Shown: positions 11,121 through 23,689, numbered from the stretch's first letter. The stretch is 64,000 nt of DNA from Cryptomeria japonica (GCF_030272615.1 NC_081408.1:68510546-68574545); one strand, 5' to 3'. Made by a program: numbers and translations. Notes: generated by a model not told the origin, from the letters alone.

Positions 11121-11464
11121 AGATAAAATTGTGAAAACAAAGAGCAAAACCAAAAACATTTTTGAAAATTTTAAACAACAATTTCAAACACCCTTTTGGA
11201 TCCTCGGTTGACTTCATCAGGCAAAACTCGAATCAGAACATTAGAACTATTCCAAACAATCCGACAAGTCATTCTTAGAACAAAAGTTGTCAAAAGTCCA
11301 AAACTAGCTAAGGATAACACTTTCTCCTATGAAAATCTAGTTACATCATCACACTGATCAAAAAGTCCACCAATTAAACGGATTCCATCATCAAAACATA
11401 CCTAGTTTAAACTTAAGTTGTCAAATCGAGTTTCTATATCGAGAAAACTCTTATTCCATATCAT
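11121..11464. other. End of Tat leader, non-coding
   Basis: No gene is visible. A/C-rich sequence leads into the gag open frame, and no phased word persists here. Confidence 0.5.
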
Positions 11465-13099
11465 TTGACGCACTTTGTCGTGAAACAGCATCTAAACCTT
11501 AATTTGATAAAAGTAGGCTTAAGTTTTCAAACAAAGTATCATAATCCAATCAAATCAAAGGAAACCATTGATCACTTGTATATGACTAATCCTCATATTT
11601 TGAGAAGAAAAAGTCTTCATCATAACACTAAGTTAAGGAAACAACAACCTAGTTCCCATAAACTTGCTAAAAGGAATAGATTTCTCTACATCAATCGCCA
11701 ACTCTTCAAATCTCATCACACATTTCTTCGTCATATGCGCTTATATATTCAAGACAAGTCAAATGAATTTTACAAAGAGCCATTGAGAAGTAGAGCATTT
11801 TTCCAAAAATCAGCATTCAACCAATGCTTAAATCATGGAGGAAAGATCAATCCAGCTTTCTTCCCAAAAGTTTGCATCACTTACAACATACCTCAATTTG
11901 AACCACCAACTCCCGAACAAAACACAGAAGAGGAATTCATCCCCTTTGTCACAAAAAGTTTCTACTAGATGCCTGTTGTCACTCACTCTCAATGAAACAA
12001 GCAAAGCAAACCACAACCAGAGTCCAGTATGGGTCGAAGACTATCAAATCCTTTCGAGTATCCAAATCTAGAAGACACAAAGATTACTAAGGAGCTCCTC
12101 CAAGAATGTCAAGAAAGCACCTCATTTCAAAGACTTATGGAAAGACTCATAGAGGCCGACAAAGAAAAATACTTACTCATGCTAACAAGCAAAGGAGTTA
12201 GGATTTTGAAAGACTTCGATGCTAATGCCTTTAGAACAAGGTCTCGAAATTATACTTATCAGGAACAACAAAGAGAAGAAGAAGCATGTGACCCTGAGCA
12301 AAACATACCTGAACCAAACATACCACAACACACGTCTACCCAAACTAGGGATAATGGGAGGGAAGAAATCTTCCCTCGACAAACAAATACACCCTTGGTT
12401 GCTCTCACACAACAAATGCAAATGCTGCAAAGACAAATGCAGGACATGCAACAGGGGTCAACAGTGTGGTATTCCTTAAACAAAATTTGTCCTTACCCAT
12501 TTGATATAGGGTTAAACATGATACCTTTTCCCCTAAATTCAGACATTCCCAAATTTGATAAATATGATGGTAAAAATGATCCTCGCGATCATATTCAAGA
12601 ATTTTATACTGTGAGCCTTGAATTTGTCCATGATGATACCTATTTGATGAGGCTATTCCCAAGAAGCTTGGGAGGGAAAGTCATGGAGTGGTTATCCAAA
12701 CTCTCACCTCCTGTCAGATCCTTTGATGAGCTAGTCAATAAATTTATCACTCAGTACTCCTACAATATTCAACATGCAATCACCATGCTAGATGTCTGCA
12801 ATACCAAATAGAAAAACAATGAAACATTCATGGTGTTTCTTCAATGTTGGAGATGGATGGTTTCGAGATATCCTCGAGATGTGCCTGAAAAGGAAAAGAT
12901 GGAAATTTTCATCAACAATTTGAATAGTGAGATGAGTTACTTACTCAAGCTCCAATGCATACCATCTTTTGCCAAGTTGATCAAAAATGGAATCCAAGTA
13001 GAGGAGGCATGTATTAAGAAAGGAACATTGAAATTCTTCAAAGAAGGAACTAATTCATCCAACTCTCATTTCAACAACCAGAATAAAACAACAACTTAG
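11465..13099 (+). pseudogene. Tat Ty3 gag (capsid region)
   Basis: A single frame runs from about 11465 to 13099, with stops at 11966-11968, 12809-12811 and 13097-13099 and others near 11990. The first ATG is at 11582. An N-terminal basic/polar region precedes a Q-rich segment (about 12380-12460). The Retrotrans_gag core follows (FDKYDGKNDPRDHIQEF near 12555, then GGKVMEWLSKLSPPVRSFDELVNKF, translated in parts at 12670-12760). This would form the virus-like particle shell. Gag lies directly downstream of the leader array and upstream of protease in a different frame. Confidence 0.85.
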
Positions 13100-13835
13100 A
13101 TAAATCCAGGTTCTGGACCAGAAATAAAAATACTAGAAATGGAGGAGGAATCGAGGCTAATGATGTGAAGTCCAAACAACCAGTATTGGCTTTATGAGGT
13201 AATCCTTAGGCTACCAAGAATCAAAAGGGTGCTAACGAAGGCACTAACACTTATGCACCGAATACCAATCCAAAATCTTCAAATATAAACAACACCAACA
13301 ATACCCAAAACAACAACACAAATCGAGGACCTAATCTAAATTCAAGGGGTAACACCAACAACTTTCCAAATAAATGCATTTACACACCATTGGGGCAATA
13401 ATTAGAATTAGCATTCCGAGAACTCCTAGCAAACAAGATTATCTTATTACCAGCTATAAACAACTTTGAGCCCCGGGTCAAACCACCTTGGTGGAATGAC
13501 TCACACTTTTGTGATTTTCATTGAAACAAAGGATATCAAACAAATGATTATACGAGGCTTAAAAACATTTTTCAAGACATGATTGATAGAGGTGATTTAA
13601 CAGTCGATGGTCTCAAGACAAATGGTGATCATGGTGCCTTTAAAATCCTTTTCCAAATTACAACAAGGATGGATCTTCATCATCAAACAATACATGAGGA
13701 GCTTGTATCAATCACATATACAATAACACCATCAATCATATATCAGTAGATGACAATCAAGTAAATGTCATTAAAATCAAGAACAAAGGCGAACATGAAT
13801 CGATCAATGTCACCACCAGAGCTCAAAAATACGTT
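13100..13835 (+). pseudogene. Gag-protease linker with Asn-rich tract, frameshifted
   Basis: Broken frames continue the polyprotein. An Asn/Thr-rich segment lies at about 13255-13370. A CDFH-containing motif with preceding PPWWNDSHF (about 13480-13530) corresponds to the conserved Cys/His linker seen between gag and protease in this retrotransposon group. Several stops and at least one frameshift separate it from both neighbours. Confidence 0.6.
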
Positions 13836-16040
13836 TTGAAAGGGCATACAGCAACCACTATCCCCAAGATTCAATATGATCTGGTAAGTCAATTGCATAG
13901 GACTCCTTCTCAAATATCCATACTTGAGTTATTAAAAATTTCACCAAAACATAAAGACATCTTGGAACAGGCACTATTGGAAACAAATGTACCTCAAGAT
14001 CTGGATATTGACAAATTTCAAGCCATGGTAGCTCACATGACAGGGCCTCATAATCTCACCTTTTCTGAGCATGATAATATCTCATTGAGCCATCCACACA
14101 ATACTCCCCTTCACATTGAAGTCCTGGTCTACAAACATCAAGTTAAAAGAGTATTAATAGATGGAGGAGTTGGACTCAATATCTATACCTTAAAACTTAT
14201 CTATGCATTAGGCTTCTCTGAGCAGTCTATTGATCCACGCAAAAAGAGCACTATCAAAGCATATGATGATGAAGAAAGATCATCCAAGGGAACCGTGATA
14301 CTACCAATTCAAGTGGGACCAATACAAAGGGACACTATGTGCCAAGTATTAGACATAGACCTCACATATAATATTTTATTGGGTCATCCTTGGATACATG
14401 AAATACAAGTAGTACCCTCAACTTACCACTAGTGTGTTAAATTCCCTTACAATGGGTAGGAGATTTATATATCAGCAAATAGTAACCCTTTTCAACATTG
14501 CAATGCTATGGGGGCAGGCCAAGACAACTTGGTTCCACATAACAGGGAAAAACAAACTTCCTCAGCACCAGATCATCAGCAAGAAAAGCTAAAATCTTTA
14601 TCCATGGATTTCAAACAAAAGATGAAAATCAAAGAGCAACGCATGGGAGAATACTCTTTGGAACCCATGTGTCTAGCCAACTTACCAACATTGCCTAAAT
14701 CTCATGGGCAACCTTTTGCATTAACACATCAAGCAACACATCCCATCACCAAGTTTGATGGCAAATTTATCCAATTAGGCACACTAGCACATGAATCAGA
14801 AGAGAAGGACATCCTTAGTTGGCTATACAAGGATGAGGAAGAAGTCAGAGCTGCTACTATGGAAGTAGTTATACCAGCACAACTGTATGGGAAAGGCTAC
14901 CTGATCATGCAACAAATGGGGTACAATGGCAAAGGACCTATCGGCAAGCATCAAGAAGGCGTCACAAAACCATTGGATCCTCCTTCATAGTTTTCTAGAG
15001 ACAAAACAGGATTGGGCTATGAACACACTCTACCCTCAAAGAAGAAACCAAATAAATATCAAAAACCTCAGTGGAAAGAAAAGAAGAAGTACAAGGAGGA
15101 CTCATGGTAGGAGGCACTACACGAATCAGCAGAAACAATACGAAAGGAATGCGAACACCAGGAAAAAGAGAAACAACAAGAGGAGTTGGCCATTCAAAGA
15201 GAAGAAGCATCTTATGCAAAAGTACATCACATTTAGGAACCTATTCCAAACAAGGAAGAATAATCCCCTGAAAACATCACTACTCCCCGAGGAGAAATAG
15301 CATATGAACAAATGCAAAGAGTACAAGAAGGATCTAATATGGAATCAGAGAAAACTATCAGACTGGTATCAATCATCAAGGATCTCTTTTCACCTTACAA
15401 CGCCCCTATCAGCAGCACTAAAAAACTCTAGGACAATACTTCTGAGACTGATTCTAATGACTATGAATGGGGCAGCTATTCAAATGTTACTAAGTATATT
15501 CCTAAAAATGCTAGTCATACACCCCTTTCTCAAGAAGGACAAGGCACGGAGTCTAGACTACATGAATTTGGTTCACAAAATATCTATGAAGACAAAGAAA
15601 ATGAGAAGCGACATTACGAGAAAGTCTACATAGAAGATGATACCATCGAGGACCTCAACAATATCATTAACTTATTCAATATCCCAGCCAACCTTAATGA
15701 TACCTCTATTATGACACTTACTATAGCCAAACTCGATCCACCCAATGACTCTTTACCACTCATCTTTCCTGATCTCATAGACTGGGATGAACCTAAAAAC
15801 CATGACATACCTATTTTCCTAGATGATGACTCCATTATCCATTACCTATGTATTGTCAACCCGAAAATGGACTCTACCAATGAACAAAGTAATGACATAT
15901 GCAATCAGGGGAGTGCCAAGTCTCTCAGTCACAAAAATGAAAGAAATAAAGGATCTGCTATTGAAAACCAGTCAATGGCAGTATTTAAGGCACCTAAGGA
16001 TGGGAGACTTGACACTCTTCCTGAACACTATCAGGAGTGA
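13836..16040 (+). pseudogene. Tat Ty3 protease, G-patch-like motif and linker
   Basis: One frame is followable from 13836 to 16040 with stops at 14430, 14988 and several between 15100 and 15430. A retropepsin-type aspartic protease lies at about 14100-14410. Its active site reads DGG (14160-14168) rather than the usual D-S/T-G, and YNILLGHPWIH follows near its end. At 14888-14950 a glycine-rich G-patch-like motif appears (MGYNGKGPIG). The remainder (15000-16040) is an acidic, low-complexity linker rich in D, E and N leading to RT. Whether DGG is normal in this clade or a mutation I cannot check. Confidence 0.75.
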
Positions 16041-16197
16041 TCACCCATATTAATTGAGCCCACTCAATCCATCAACATTGGTACAAAAGAAATAGCCAAA
16101 AATATACACCTAGCAAAATCTTTGATAGATGTAGAAAAGCCAGTTTATCAAATTCTTCAAAGAAAAGAAAATCAATTTTGCTTGGTCCTATGCAGAT

Positions 16198-17132
16198 ATG
16201 CCCAGGATTGATCCACACTTAATCATGCATCACTTGTCTATTGCTCCAGGAGCTAATATAGTCAAGCAAAAGTTGAGAAAGATGAATCCACATGTAGCAT
16301 TAATGGTCAAAGTTGAACTAAAGAAACTATTAGACGTTGGATTTATTCGACCTATTGACTATGTTGAATGGATTTCAAACATTGTACCAGTTTCAAAACC
16401 AAATGGAAGAATCAAGATATGTACATATTTTAGGGATGTTAACAAATCCTATCCAAAGGATGACTTTCCTTTTCCCAGCATCGACATAATTGTAGACCTC
16501 ACAACAGGCAATGCAATGCTATCATTAATGGATGTTTTTTCTGGCTATAATCAAATCAAGATAGCTCCAGAGGATCAAGATAAAAAAGTGTTCACCTATC
16601 CTTGGGGAACATATTGTTGGAATGTCATACCTTTTGGCTTAAAGAATGTTGGGGCAGCCTATCAATGAGCAATGACGATAATCTTTCATGATATGATGCA
16701 TACCTTCATGGAAGACTATGTGGATGATTTACTGGCTAAGTCATTTACTCGAGCAGAACATTTGGGCATACTAGAGAAATTTTTTGAAAGATTGGATAAA
16801 TTCCAAGTCAGGCTCAACCCTAAGAAGTGTGTCTTCGGGGTAACATTAGGAAAATTATTAGGCTACATCATGTCAGCAAAAGGCATTGAAGTAGATCTAG
16901 CAAAGGTATAGGCCATCATGGAAATGCCACCTCCCAAGAACATTACCCAACTCAGATCTCTATAAGGATGGCTCTAGTCAATTAGGCGATTCATCGCCCA
17001 ACTAGCAGATAAAATTCTACCATTCAATCATTTGCTACACAAGAATGTAACATTCAGATGGGAAGCAAAATGTGTAGAACTGTTCTATCAAATCAAGCAA
17101 TATCTAATCAACCCACCAGTTTTGGTACCACC
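16198..17132 (+). pseudogene. Tat Ty3 reverse transcriptase (5' part, split by solo LTR)
   Basis: This frame is shifted from the protease frame. RT blocks are visible in order: FRDVNKSYPKDDFPFPSID (about 16430-16490), LMDVFSGYNQIKI, FGLKNVGAAYQ, and the catalytic YVDD at 16717-16728, which is intact. Stops fall at 16666, 16909 and 16963. Coding continues to the PVLVPP of the RT-RNase H connection, where the solo LTR interrupts at 17133. The same reading resumes at 18658 in frame once the LTR and one target copy are ignored. Confidence 0.9.
17128..17132 (+). repeat. Target duplication CCACC, left copy
   Basis: CCACC directly precedes the solo LTR and is repeated at 18653-18657 directly after it. 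Confidence 0.9.
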
Positions 17133-18652
17133 TGTAGACATCTAAAAATGGTCAACGCTTGTGGAGTCATACTTTAACATTGGCGCATTACCTTATTTTA
17201 GGGTTTTTGCGTCGCATTAACATTTCTTCTATGTTGTGCGCTTGGTCTTTATCATTTGCGAGCATTGAGTCCCTCTGCATTCTTCATTTGTCTTGCTTTT
17301 GAATTAGGTCTTATTGATAATAATCTTCAGTCATGATTTTGGTCGATTTTATCCTGTCGCATCAATGTGCATGCTCATTTGTCATATTTTGACATCATCA
17401 ATTCGATTTCATTTTGGACATCGTCAATCCTAATCGATGATGGAATTAGGGTTTTGTCCTCTTATCAATCTTATCATTTTGTGATCGATTTGTCATCGAT
17501 CATTGTCCTTTTCAATCTTGTCATCTTGCGATCGATTTGTCATCGATCGTGGTCATTTTCAATCTTGTCGTTTTGCGAATCGATTTGTCATTGATCGTTG
17601 TCATTTTCAATCTTGTCATTTTGTGATCGATTTGTCATCGATCATCATTTTTCTCAATCATGTCAATTTGGAGCAATTAGTTATTGTTCCTCGTCAATTG
17701 GCGCATTTATCAATCAAATCATTTATCAGCATTGGTCCTTTGTTAATCAGAATCATGATTGAATCGACATCAATTATCTTTTGTCAAGACCTAATTGTCA
17801 TCCTTGCATTTCTAATTCATCTTCTAAGGTTTTATGATTTATTCATTCAATCTTGTTTGTCATTTTCCCTCTAGGTTAAATAATTTATTTATTTATCCTA
17901 AGTCTTCTTGTCACAATTAAATATTTATTTAATTGGCTAACTAATTCCTCCTCTCTTTGTGAATTAATTAATGAATGAAAAATTATTAATTAATTTACCT
18001 AATTTTCCAATTTACTAATTTCTCCTAATTCCTAATTTTCTAATTTTCATCAATTTTCTAATTTCCTAATTTCTAATTCATCTAATTTTCTATTTTCTCT
18101 AATATTTCTCCTAATTTCATGAGAATGACATAGCAAATTTGTCATAATTTGTCAATTAATCAATTTTGCATAGCAACTTTGTCAATTTTGTCATAATTTG
18201 CCAATCAATCAATCTTGCATAGAAAGTGTCAATTTGTCATAATTTGTCATTCTTGATTTGAATTTTCCTTTCAAATCTCTTCATGCTAATCTTTTCATTT
18301 CTCCAATTTATCTATAAATTGGATGAATTTCTTCAATCATGGCCCCTAATCCCCGAATCAATCATGCTTCTAGTATTCTTGCGCTACCATCTTGTCAATC
18401 TTGCTTTCACATTATGCTTATGCACTTGAAGGTGAGATCCACAAAACAAAGCAATTTGAAAGAGAAAGAAGGACAATGGAGAATCATGGAGGAGACATCC
18501 GCATTTGTGATGGTTTGTGTTTGAATTAAATGTTTTATTTCCATATCTCTATTGAATGTTTGTAGGTTTTGTTATCATTGCAATTTAATTTTTCATGATT
18601 GAGCTAGTCTAATTTGCTATTTGCTTTGATGATTTCCAGATTCCTATCTACA
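17133..18652 (+). mobile_element. Solo LTR (1520 bp) inserted in Tat pol
   Basis: It starts TGTAGACATCTAAAAATGG and ends TATCTACA, flanked by CCACC on both sides, with no internal region or primer site. A TATAAATT box lies at 18313-18320. The TGTAGAC start relates it to the LTRs at 2388, 26797 and 36467, but most of its length is divergent, so it is a different subfamily. A small open frame near 18339-18524 is not recognisable. Solo LTRs arise by recombination between the two LTRs of an element. Confidence 0.92.
17466..17655 (+). repeat. Four tandem 47-48 bp units with GATCGAT palindrome
   Basis: Units start with CAATCTTG-like sequence at 17466, 17513, 17560 and 17608. Most contain GATCGAT TTGTC ATCGATC, a 7-bp stem with a 5-nt loop. 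They lie in the upstream (U3) part of the solo LTR, where repeated enhancers are common. Confidence 0.85.
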
Positions 18653-18657
18653 CCACC

Positions 18658-19500
18658 AATAGTAGGAAAGCCACTTATTCTCTACATATCAACACTAGAC
18701 ATATCATTGGGGGAGCTATTAGCACAAGAAGATCAAGAAGGCAAGGAATGACCTATCTATTACATCAGCAGAACCTAAAATGGATATGAGCTCAATTACA
18801 CATTCATTGAGAAAGCTTGCTTAGCTGTAGTCTTCGCTTCTCAAAGTTTTGACATAACATGCTATCTCACACAATCAGGCTAGTAGCCAAAATTAATCCT
18901 CTCAAGTATTTACTCCGCAAAGCAGCTCTCACAGGCAAACTAGCTAAATGGGTTATGATTCTCAGTGAATTTGATAGCCACTACATAGAGCGTCGAGCTA
19001 TCAAAGGATAGGTAATTGCAGATCAATTAGCTGAAGCACCACTACCAAATAAACAACCAATGGAGATTGAATTTCTAGATAGGGATGTCCTTACTGTTAC
19101 CACCAAGCAATGGACCTTGTACTTTGATGGTTCCTACACTCAACATGGCTCAAGTGTTGGGATCTTGTTCGTCACTCCTAAAGGACACACCATACGAAGT
19201 TCATATAGACTCATGTTTCCATGCACAAATAACATTGTTGAGTATGAGGCACTGGTTACAAGAATCAAAATGGTCGTGGAATGGAGAATCACGGAATTGA
19301 AAGTCTATGGAGATTCCCAACTAGTCATAAATCAAATCAACAATGACTATCAGACAAAATATGACAAGTTGCTGCCATACAAAAGAATGGTGGATGATTT
19401 CAAATAGTATTTTGTACACATCACCTTTGAACAAATACTAAGGTTGGACAACAGAGCGGTCGATGCCATGGCTACTATCACTTCACTATTATAAATTCTA
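18658..19500 (+). pseudogene. Tat Ty3 tandem RNase H modules
   Basis: Coding resumes after the solo LTR with the RT-linked RNase H (LILYISTLD, then ELNYTFIEKACLAVVFAS), broken by stops and a frameshift near 18855. A tether with KWVMILSEFDSHYIERR follows (about 18950-18995). A second RNase H of RVT_3 (archaeal-like) type lies at about 19090-19400. Its acidic residues sit in FDGSYTQHG, EYEALV and GDSQLVINQ. Two RNase H modules are diagnostic of the Tat lineage. Stops at 19405 and near 19490 inactivate it. Confidence 0.88.
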
Positions 19501-20788
19501 GAACAACAGAGTTGTTATGAATTTTTGGTAGAGCAATTGTTTTCCCCAGCATATGACAGTTCCGCATCCCATGTCATCTATGTCATAACCAGTTCAGAAT
19601 CTCTATTATACAGAACAATAAATGAATATCTCAAAACCAATACCCTACCCATTGACCTATCTCAAAATAAAAAATGCAACTTTATCCGGCAAGCCGCCCG
19701 TTATACTCTAACTGCTGATACTCTTTACCGTCGAGGTCTAGATGGTACTCTTCTTTGTTGCCTTGATTGTAATGAATCCGACTCTTCTTTACAAGAGCTT
19801 CACAAAGGTATATGTGGCACACATTCAAGTGGTCCTACTCTTGCTAAAAAACTTCTAAGAATGGGATATTACTGGCCGACAATGGAAAAAGACTTATCAT
19901 TTTGCAAAGAAATGTCCTAAATACCAAATCCATGGCAATCTTATACATGCACCAGCACGAGAATTATAGCCATTTACAACTTGGCCTTTCTGTCAGTGGG
20001 GACTGGACTTAGTAGGCAAAATACACCCTTCATCTTCAAATGGACACAAGTTCATTGTCATCACAACTGAATATTTTACAACATGGATTGAAGAAGTTCC
20101 CATCACCACAGTAACTGGAAAACAAATTGCCTCTTTTATTCGTAACTATTTGATCTGTAGATACGGCATTCCCAGTTCCATCATCACAGATAATGGACGT
20201 CCCTTCAAAAACCAAGATGTGCGAGAACTATGTGAACGATTCAAAATCCAACATTGTTTCTCTACACCTTACTACCCGCATGGGAATGGTCAAGCAGAGG
20301 CATCAAATAAAACAATATTGAAAATCCTCAAGAAGACAGTAAATGATGCAAGAGAGGATTGGCATGTGCAACTCAATCTGACACTTTGGGCATACAAAAC
20401 TAGCATCTAGACACCTACAGGAGCTATACCATATTCATTGGTATATGGATCAGAAGCAATTTTACCTCTTGAGGTAGAAATTCCCTCACTCAGAGTATCT
20501 TTGAAAGGCCTCATTCTGGATGAGGAGTATCAAGTAAATAGACTACAAGAGCTAGAACTTCTAGATGAAAAGCAACAACATGCCTATAATCACCTCAAAG
20601 CATACCAGCAACGCATGTGGAAAAGCTACAACCACAAAGTCATCCCTCAGAATTTTAAAGTTGATGATCTCGTACTCAAGAAAATCCCAGAAATCAACAG
20701 GATCGAGAAAAGAAGGGGAAGTTTGAACCTAACTAGTTGGGTCCCTATGTCATCATCTCAGCCTATGGATCAGGCACCTATCAGCTAA
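19501..20788 (+). pseudogene. Tat Ty3 integrase
   Basis: The zinc-binding H2C2 region (HKGICGTHSSG, then FCKE and the next Cys after a frameshift near 19905) is followed by the catalytic core. The core triad is present: D at 20006-20008, D at 20189-20191 (IITDNG) and E at 20297-20299, with 35 residues between the last two. A stop at 20408-20410 breaks the frame. The C-terminal region runs to 20788 with the family's usual LPLEVEIPS and WKSYNHKV segments. The catalytic residues survive, but at least one frameshift and several stops prevent a product. Confidence 0.9.
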
Positions 20789-21827
20789 CAACTTCAGAAG
20801 GCAATGTGCTCAATGAACCAACCAACAACATCCATCTGAAGAAATAATATACTTGAGTAAGTCTAATGCATGGAAAAACTGAAAAAACAAAAAATAAAAA
20901 AAATACAAAAAAATCAAAAACAACAAAAAGGTACAATAAAAACAAATGGTGAAAACCTAGCACCAGGCACTACTTGTGAGAGAATAGCTCCTCTATCTAT
21001 TTTTTCCCCTAACTTTTCTATCCAAAATTAAACACCACTAGCCATCGCCCAACACTTTCTCAATAAAGATTTATCCAGGACATACTTAGTGTAGTCACTG
21101 TCCTTGCTTATCTGAATATCAGTTCATCATATCCCACCATGGCTTGGTAATCACTGTACATATCCACATCGATCGATATCTCTAGCTAGGGGAAGCATTC
21201 ATCTAACTTCAAACATGTCAGTAAAACAAGAATCACAGCATGCCAATAAAATCTTGTCAAGCAAAACTCCAACAGTCAAGAAAACAAAATATTGATCCAC
21301 TTAAAAAATTCACAACACGTGATGGATGATTTTCTGAAGTATAAATTGTTTACATCTTGCATGCAGTTTTGACTATTTTTGCACTTGAACTCTTTTGAAC
21401 TATTGGATCCCCTAAATTTTCTCAACAATGCATCGCGCTAGAGAAAGTGATTGGGAATCCAATATTTTTAGTTTTATGTATGTGAGGCGATCACTTGTAC
21501 TATGCAAATACTTGTCTCGAGACATGATTCAAAGCATATCACTGAAGACATTGTTCCAGTTTGTGCATACAAATGGTTTAATTTGTCTATTTTTACGCAA
21601 GCAACACTCAGGTCATCTTGGTTCAATTATACCTTGATGCTTGTTTCATCTTGCAATATCAAAATTCATGTAAATTTTCCTCAGGTCATTATGGTTCAAT
21701 TATACCATTGTGCTTGTATAAATTTTCAACATATCAAAACAACTCAATGATGATAAACACAAAGAAAGCAACAATGTGTGACTATACAAGAATGACAAAC
21801 GACAAAATGAGGATGATCAATTAGTTG
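20789..21827. other. Post-integrase spacer
   Basis: No gene is visible. An A-rich run lies at 20870-20950. A pair of related segments (GGTTCAATTATACC with flanks, near 21620 and 21690) forms a short direct repeat. Open frames here lack recognisable domains. Confidence 0.5.
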
Positions 21828-22171
21828 CATATCATTCTCATACATCTCATTTTCAAGATACATTTCACAGCATATCATTATCATACATCTCATTTTCAAG
21901 ATACATCTCACAAGATATCATTATCATACATCTCATTTTCAAGATACATCTCACAACATATCATTATCATACATCTCATTTTCAAGATACATCTCACAGC
22001 ATATCATTATCATACATCTCATTTTCAAGATACATCTCACAGCATATCATTATCATACATCTCATTTTCAAGATACATCTCACAGCATATCATTACCATA
22101 CATCTCATTTGAGAGATACATCTCACAGCATATCATTATCATACATCTCATTTTCAAGATACATCTCACAA
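21828..22171 (+). repeat. Eight tandem 43-bp units
   Basis: The unit begins CATATCATTATCATACATC and ends ATACATCTCACAG, repeated eight times with few changes; the seventh is the most divergent. It translates without stops in one frame (21825-22112), but the peptide is low-complexity His/Ser/Ile and unlikely to be a real protein. Variable tandem repeats downstream of pol are common in Tat elements. Confidence 0.92.
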
Positions 22172-22439
22172 ATTATATCATTGCATCATGAATCATACAA
22201 TCATATCAATCAATATCAAATCAAAAGCATTTATCTAAGCATTGCATCCTCATGATCAAACCATCATATCTAAGCATAAATCATCATCCATAAAATGCAT
22301 CACATGTGTATCAAACAAATCGATGTCATATATATATATATATCAAAACTGGTCAAATATACAATAGATGTCATGTCTGTCCAAATACAACACAATGATC
22401 AAAATACAATGGAGGCAAGTCTCTTAGGTATGACTATCT
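22172..22439. other. Spacer between tandem array and PMD gene
   Basis: AT-rich, with ATCA-type words and an eight-repeat TA run at 22329-22344. No gene is seen. Confidence 0.5.
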
Positions 22440-23660
22440 CCTAAGGTTGATGGTCTTGCAACAAATGTCCCATCTCGGGCTACTCATCCTCATCATCATC
22501 AAAAGTGGGAATCATCTCCACTGGATCTGATATCTATGCCACGACATGGGCCATGAAGAGTACTACAAACTCCATTGTCATTCCCACATCTACCACCTTA
22601 TAGGCGTAGTTCCATAACTATCCGGCCAAATGCATGTACTCCTCCACCGCCATAGCACTATCAATAATCGGACCCCACTCTGACACATCCTGCCTCCGAT
22701 GAGCATATAAGCATGCTCCCTATGGAATACTCTGTCGTCAATCGTATTGCCACTAAACTCATTTATGCAGGAACCTCCCAATAATAAAAGGCATCCGCCC
22801 TATTAGATATCATGGCATATATACATAGGGAATCTCTAGCCCATCCTCGGCCCACACCTCACACTCCATATACGGTCTCCAAATAAGCGTATCAATGTCA
22901 TCAAGCACCCTCCTCCAATGCTCTAGCTTGCCCATCTTATGTTGGACAACTATCCTATATATACATAGGCATAGGCATGACCAACTGGCCTATCCCTATC
23001 TGCAAGTGCCCTCGTTGCAAGAATATGGTCCCAAGCCCACACCTATAATAATGTGATCCCAGCTGATAAACTATTGTATCCTAAGTACACCACCTGGTAC
23101 AAATCTCTGTACAAATGGGCCAACATGCAGGACCCCCATACAAACCAGCAACCTCGTGTCACCATATCCTCAAGAACCAATCCCCATCCCACTTTCAGTC
23201 CCTTCGACCTATAGTCAGGACACAAGAAGCCACTTACAAAACCCGCCAGTACTGATGGTAGTGGGGCAGAATCAAAGTATATGAACTCCTGCCAAGGGAT
23301 CTCATATCCACAAATCAAATCATCATGGAAAATTCAGCGAAGCGCATCTATCCCACCCTCCTCAGTCTGCTCATAAGGCAATAGTTCCCCTACCATGGGG
23401 ATCCATAGAATCTGATAATAGTCCTCTGGAGTGACTGTAATCTCGCCCGTAGCCAAGTGAAAGGTGTTGGTGTCACTATGCCACCTCTCTGCCAATGTTG
23501 TCAATAAACCCCGATTAATGATATACTGAGGCATGTCCAACAAAGAGGACAACCCACGTCTCTCAATAATATCTCTATCTGCCTCTATCAATCGTGGAAT
23601 CAGAGGCCATGGCCTCGAAAATCGCTCTCATGACTGGAGAACACCAAGTCGTTCCTGTAA
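22440..23660 (-). pseudogene. Antisense plant mobile domain (PMD, aminotransferase-like) gene
   Basis: The minus-strand frame from about 23660 downward reads LLTTLAERWHSDTNTFHL, then GEITVTPEDYYQILWIPMVGE (about 23500-23390). This is the signature start of plant PMD proteins (MAIN/MAIL1-like). It continues with EIPWQEFIYFDSAPLP, then VYLGYNSLSAGITLL and VWAWDHI (to about 23010). Stops fall at 23334 and 23043, and a frameshift lies near 22900. The tail to about 22440 reads WGPIIDSAMAVEEYM. PMD genes are known passengers of Tat-type retrotransposons, often antisense to pol. The function inside the element is not established. Ends are approximate. Confidence 0.75.
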
Positions 23661-23689
23661 ACAGGCAAAACATGTCCAAATATCAATTC

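Noticed and set aside
21825-22112. 95-codon His/Ile/Ser-rich frame
   Set aside because: It is created by the 43-bp tandem repeat, with no initiation context or homology.
21828-22171. CRISPR-like array
   Set aside because: The units are contiguous 43-bp repeats without unique spacers, in plant nuclear DNA.
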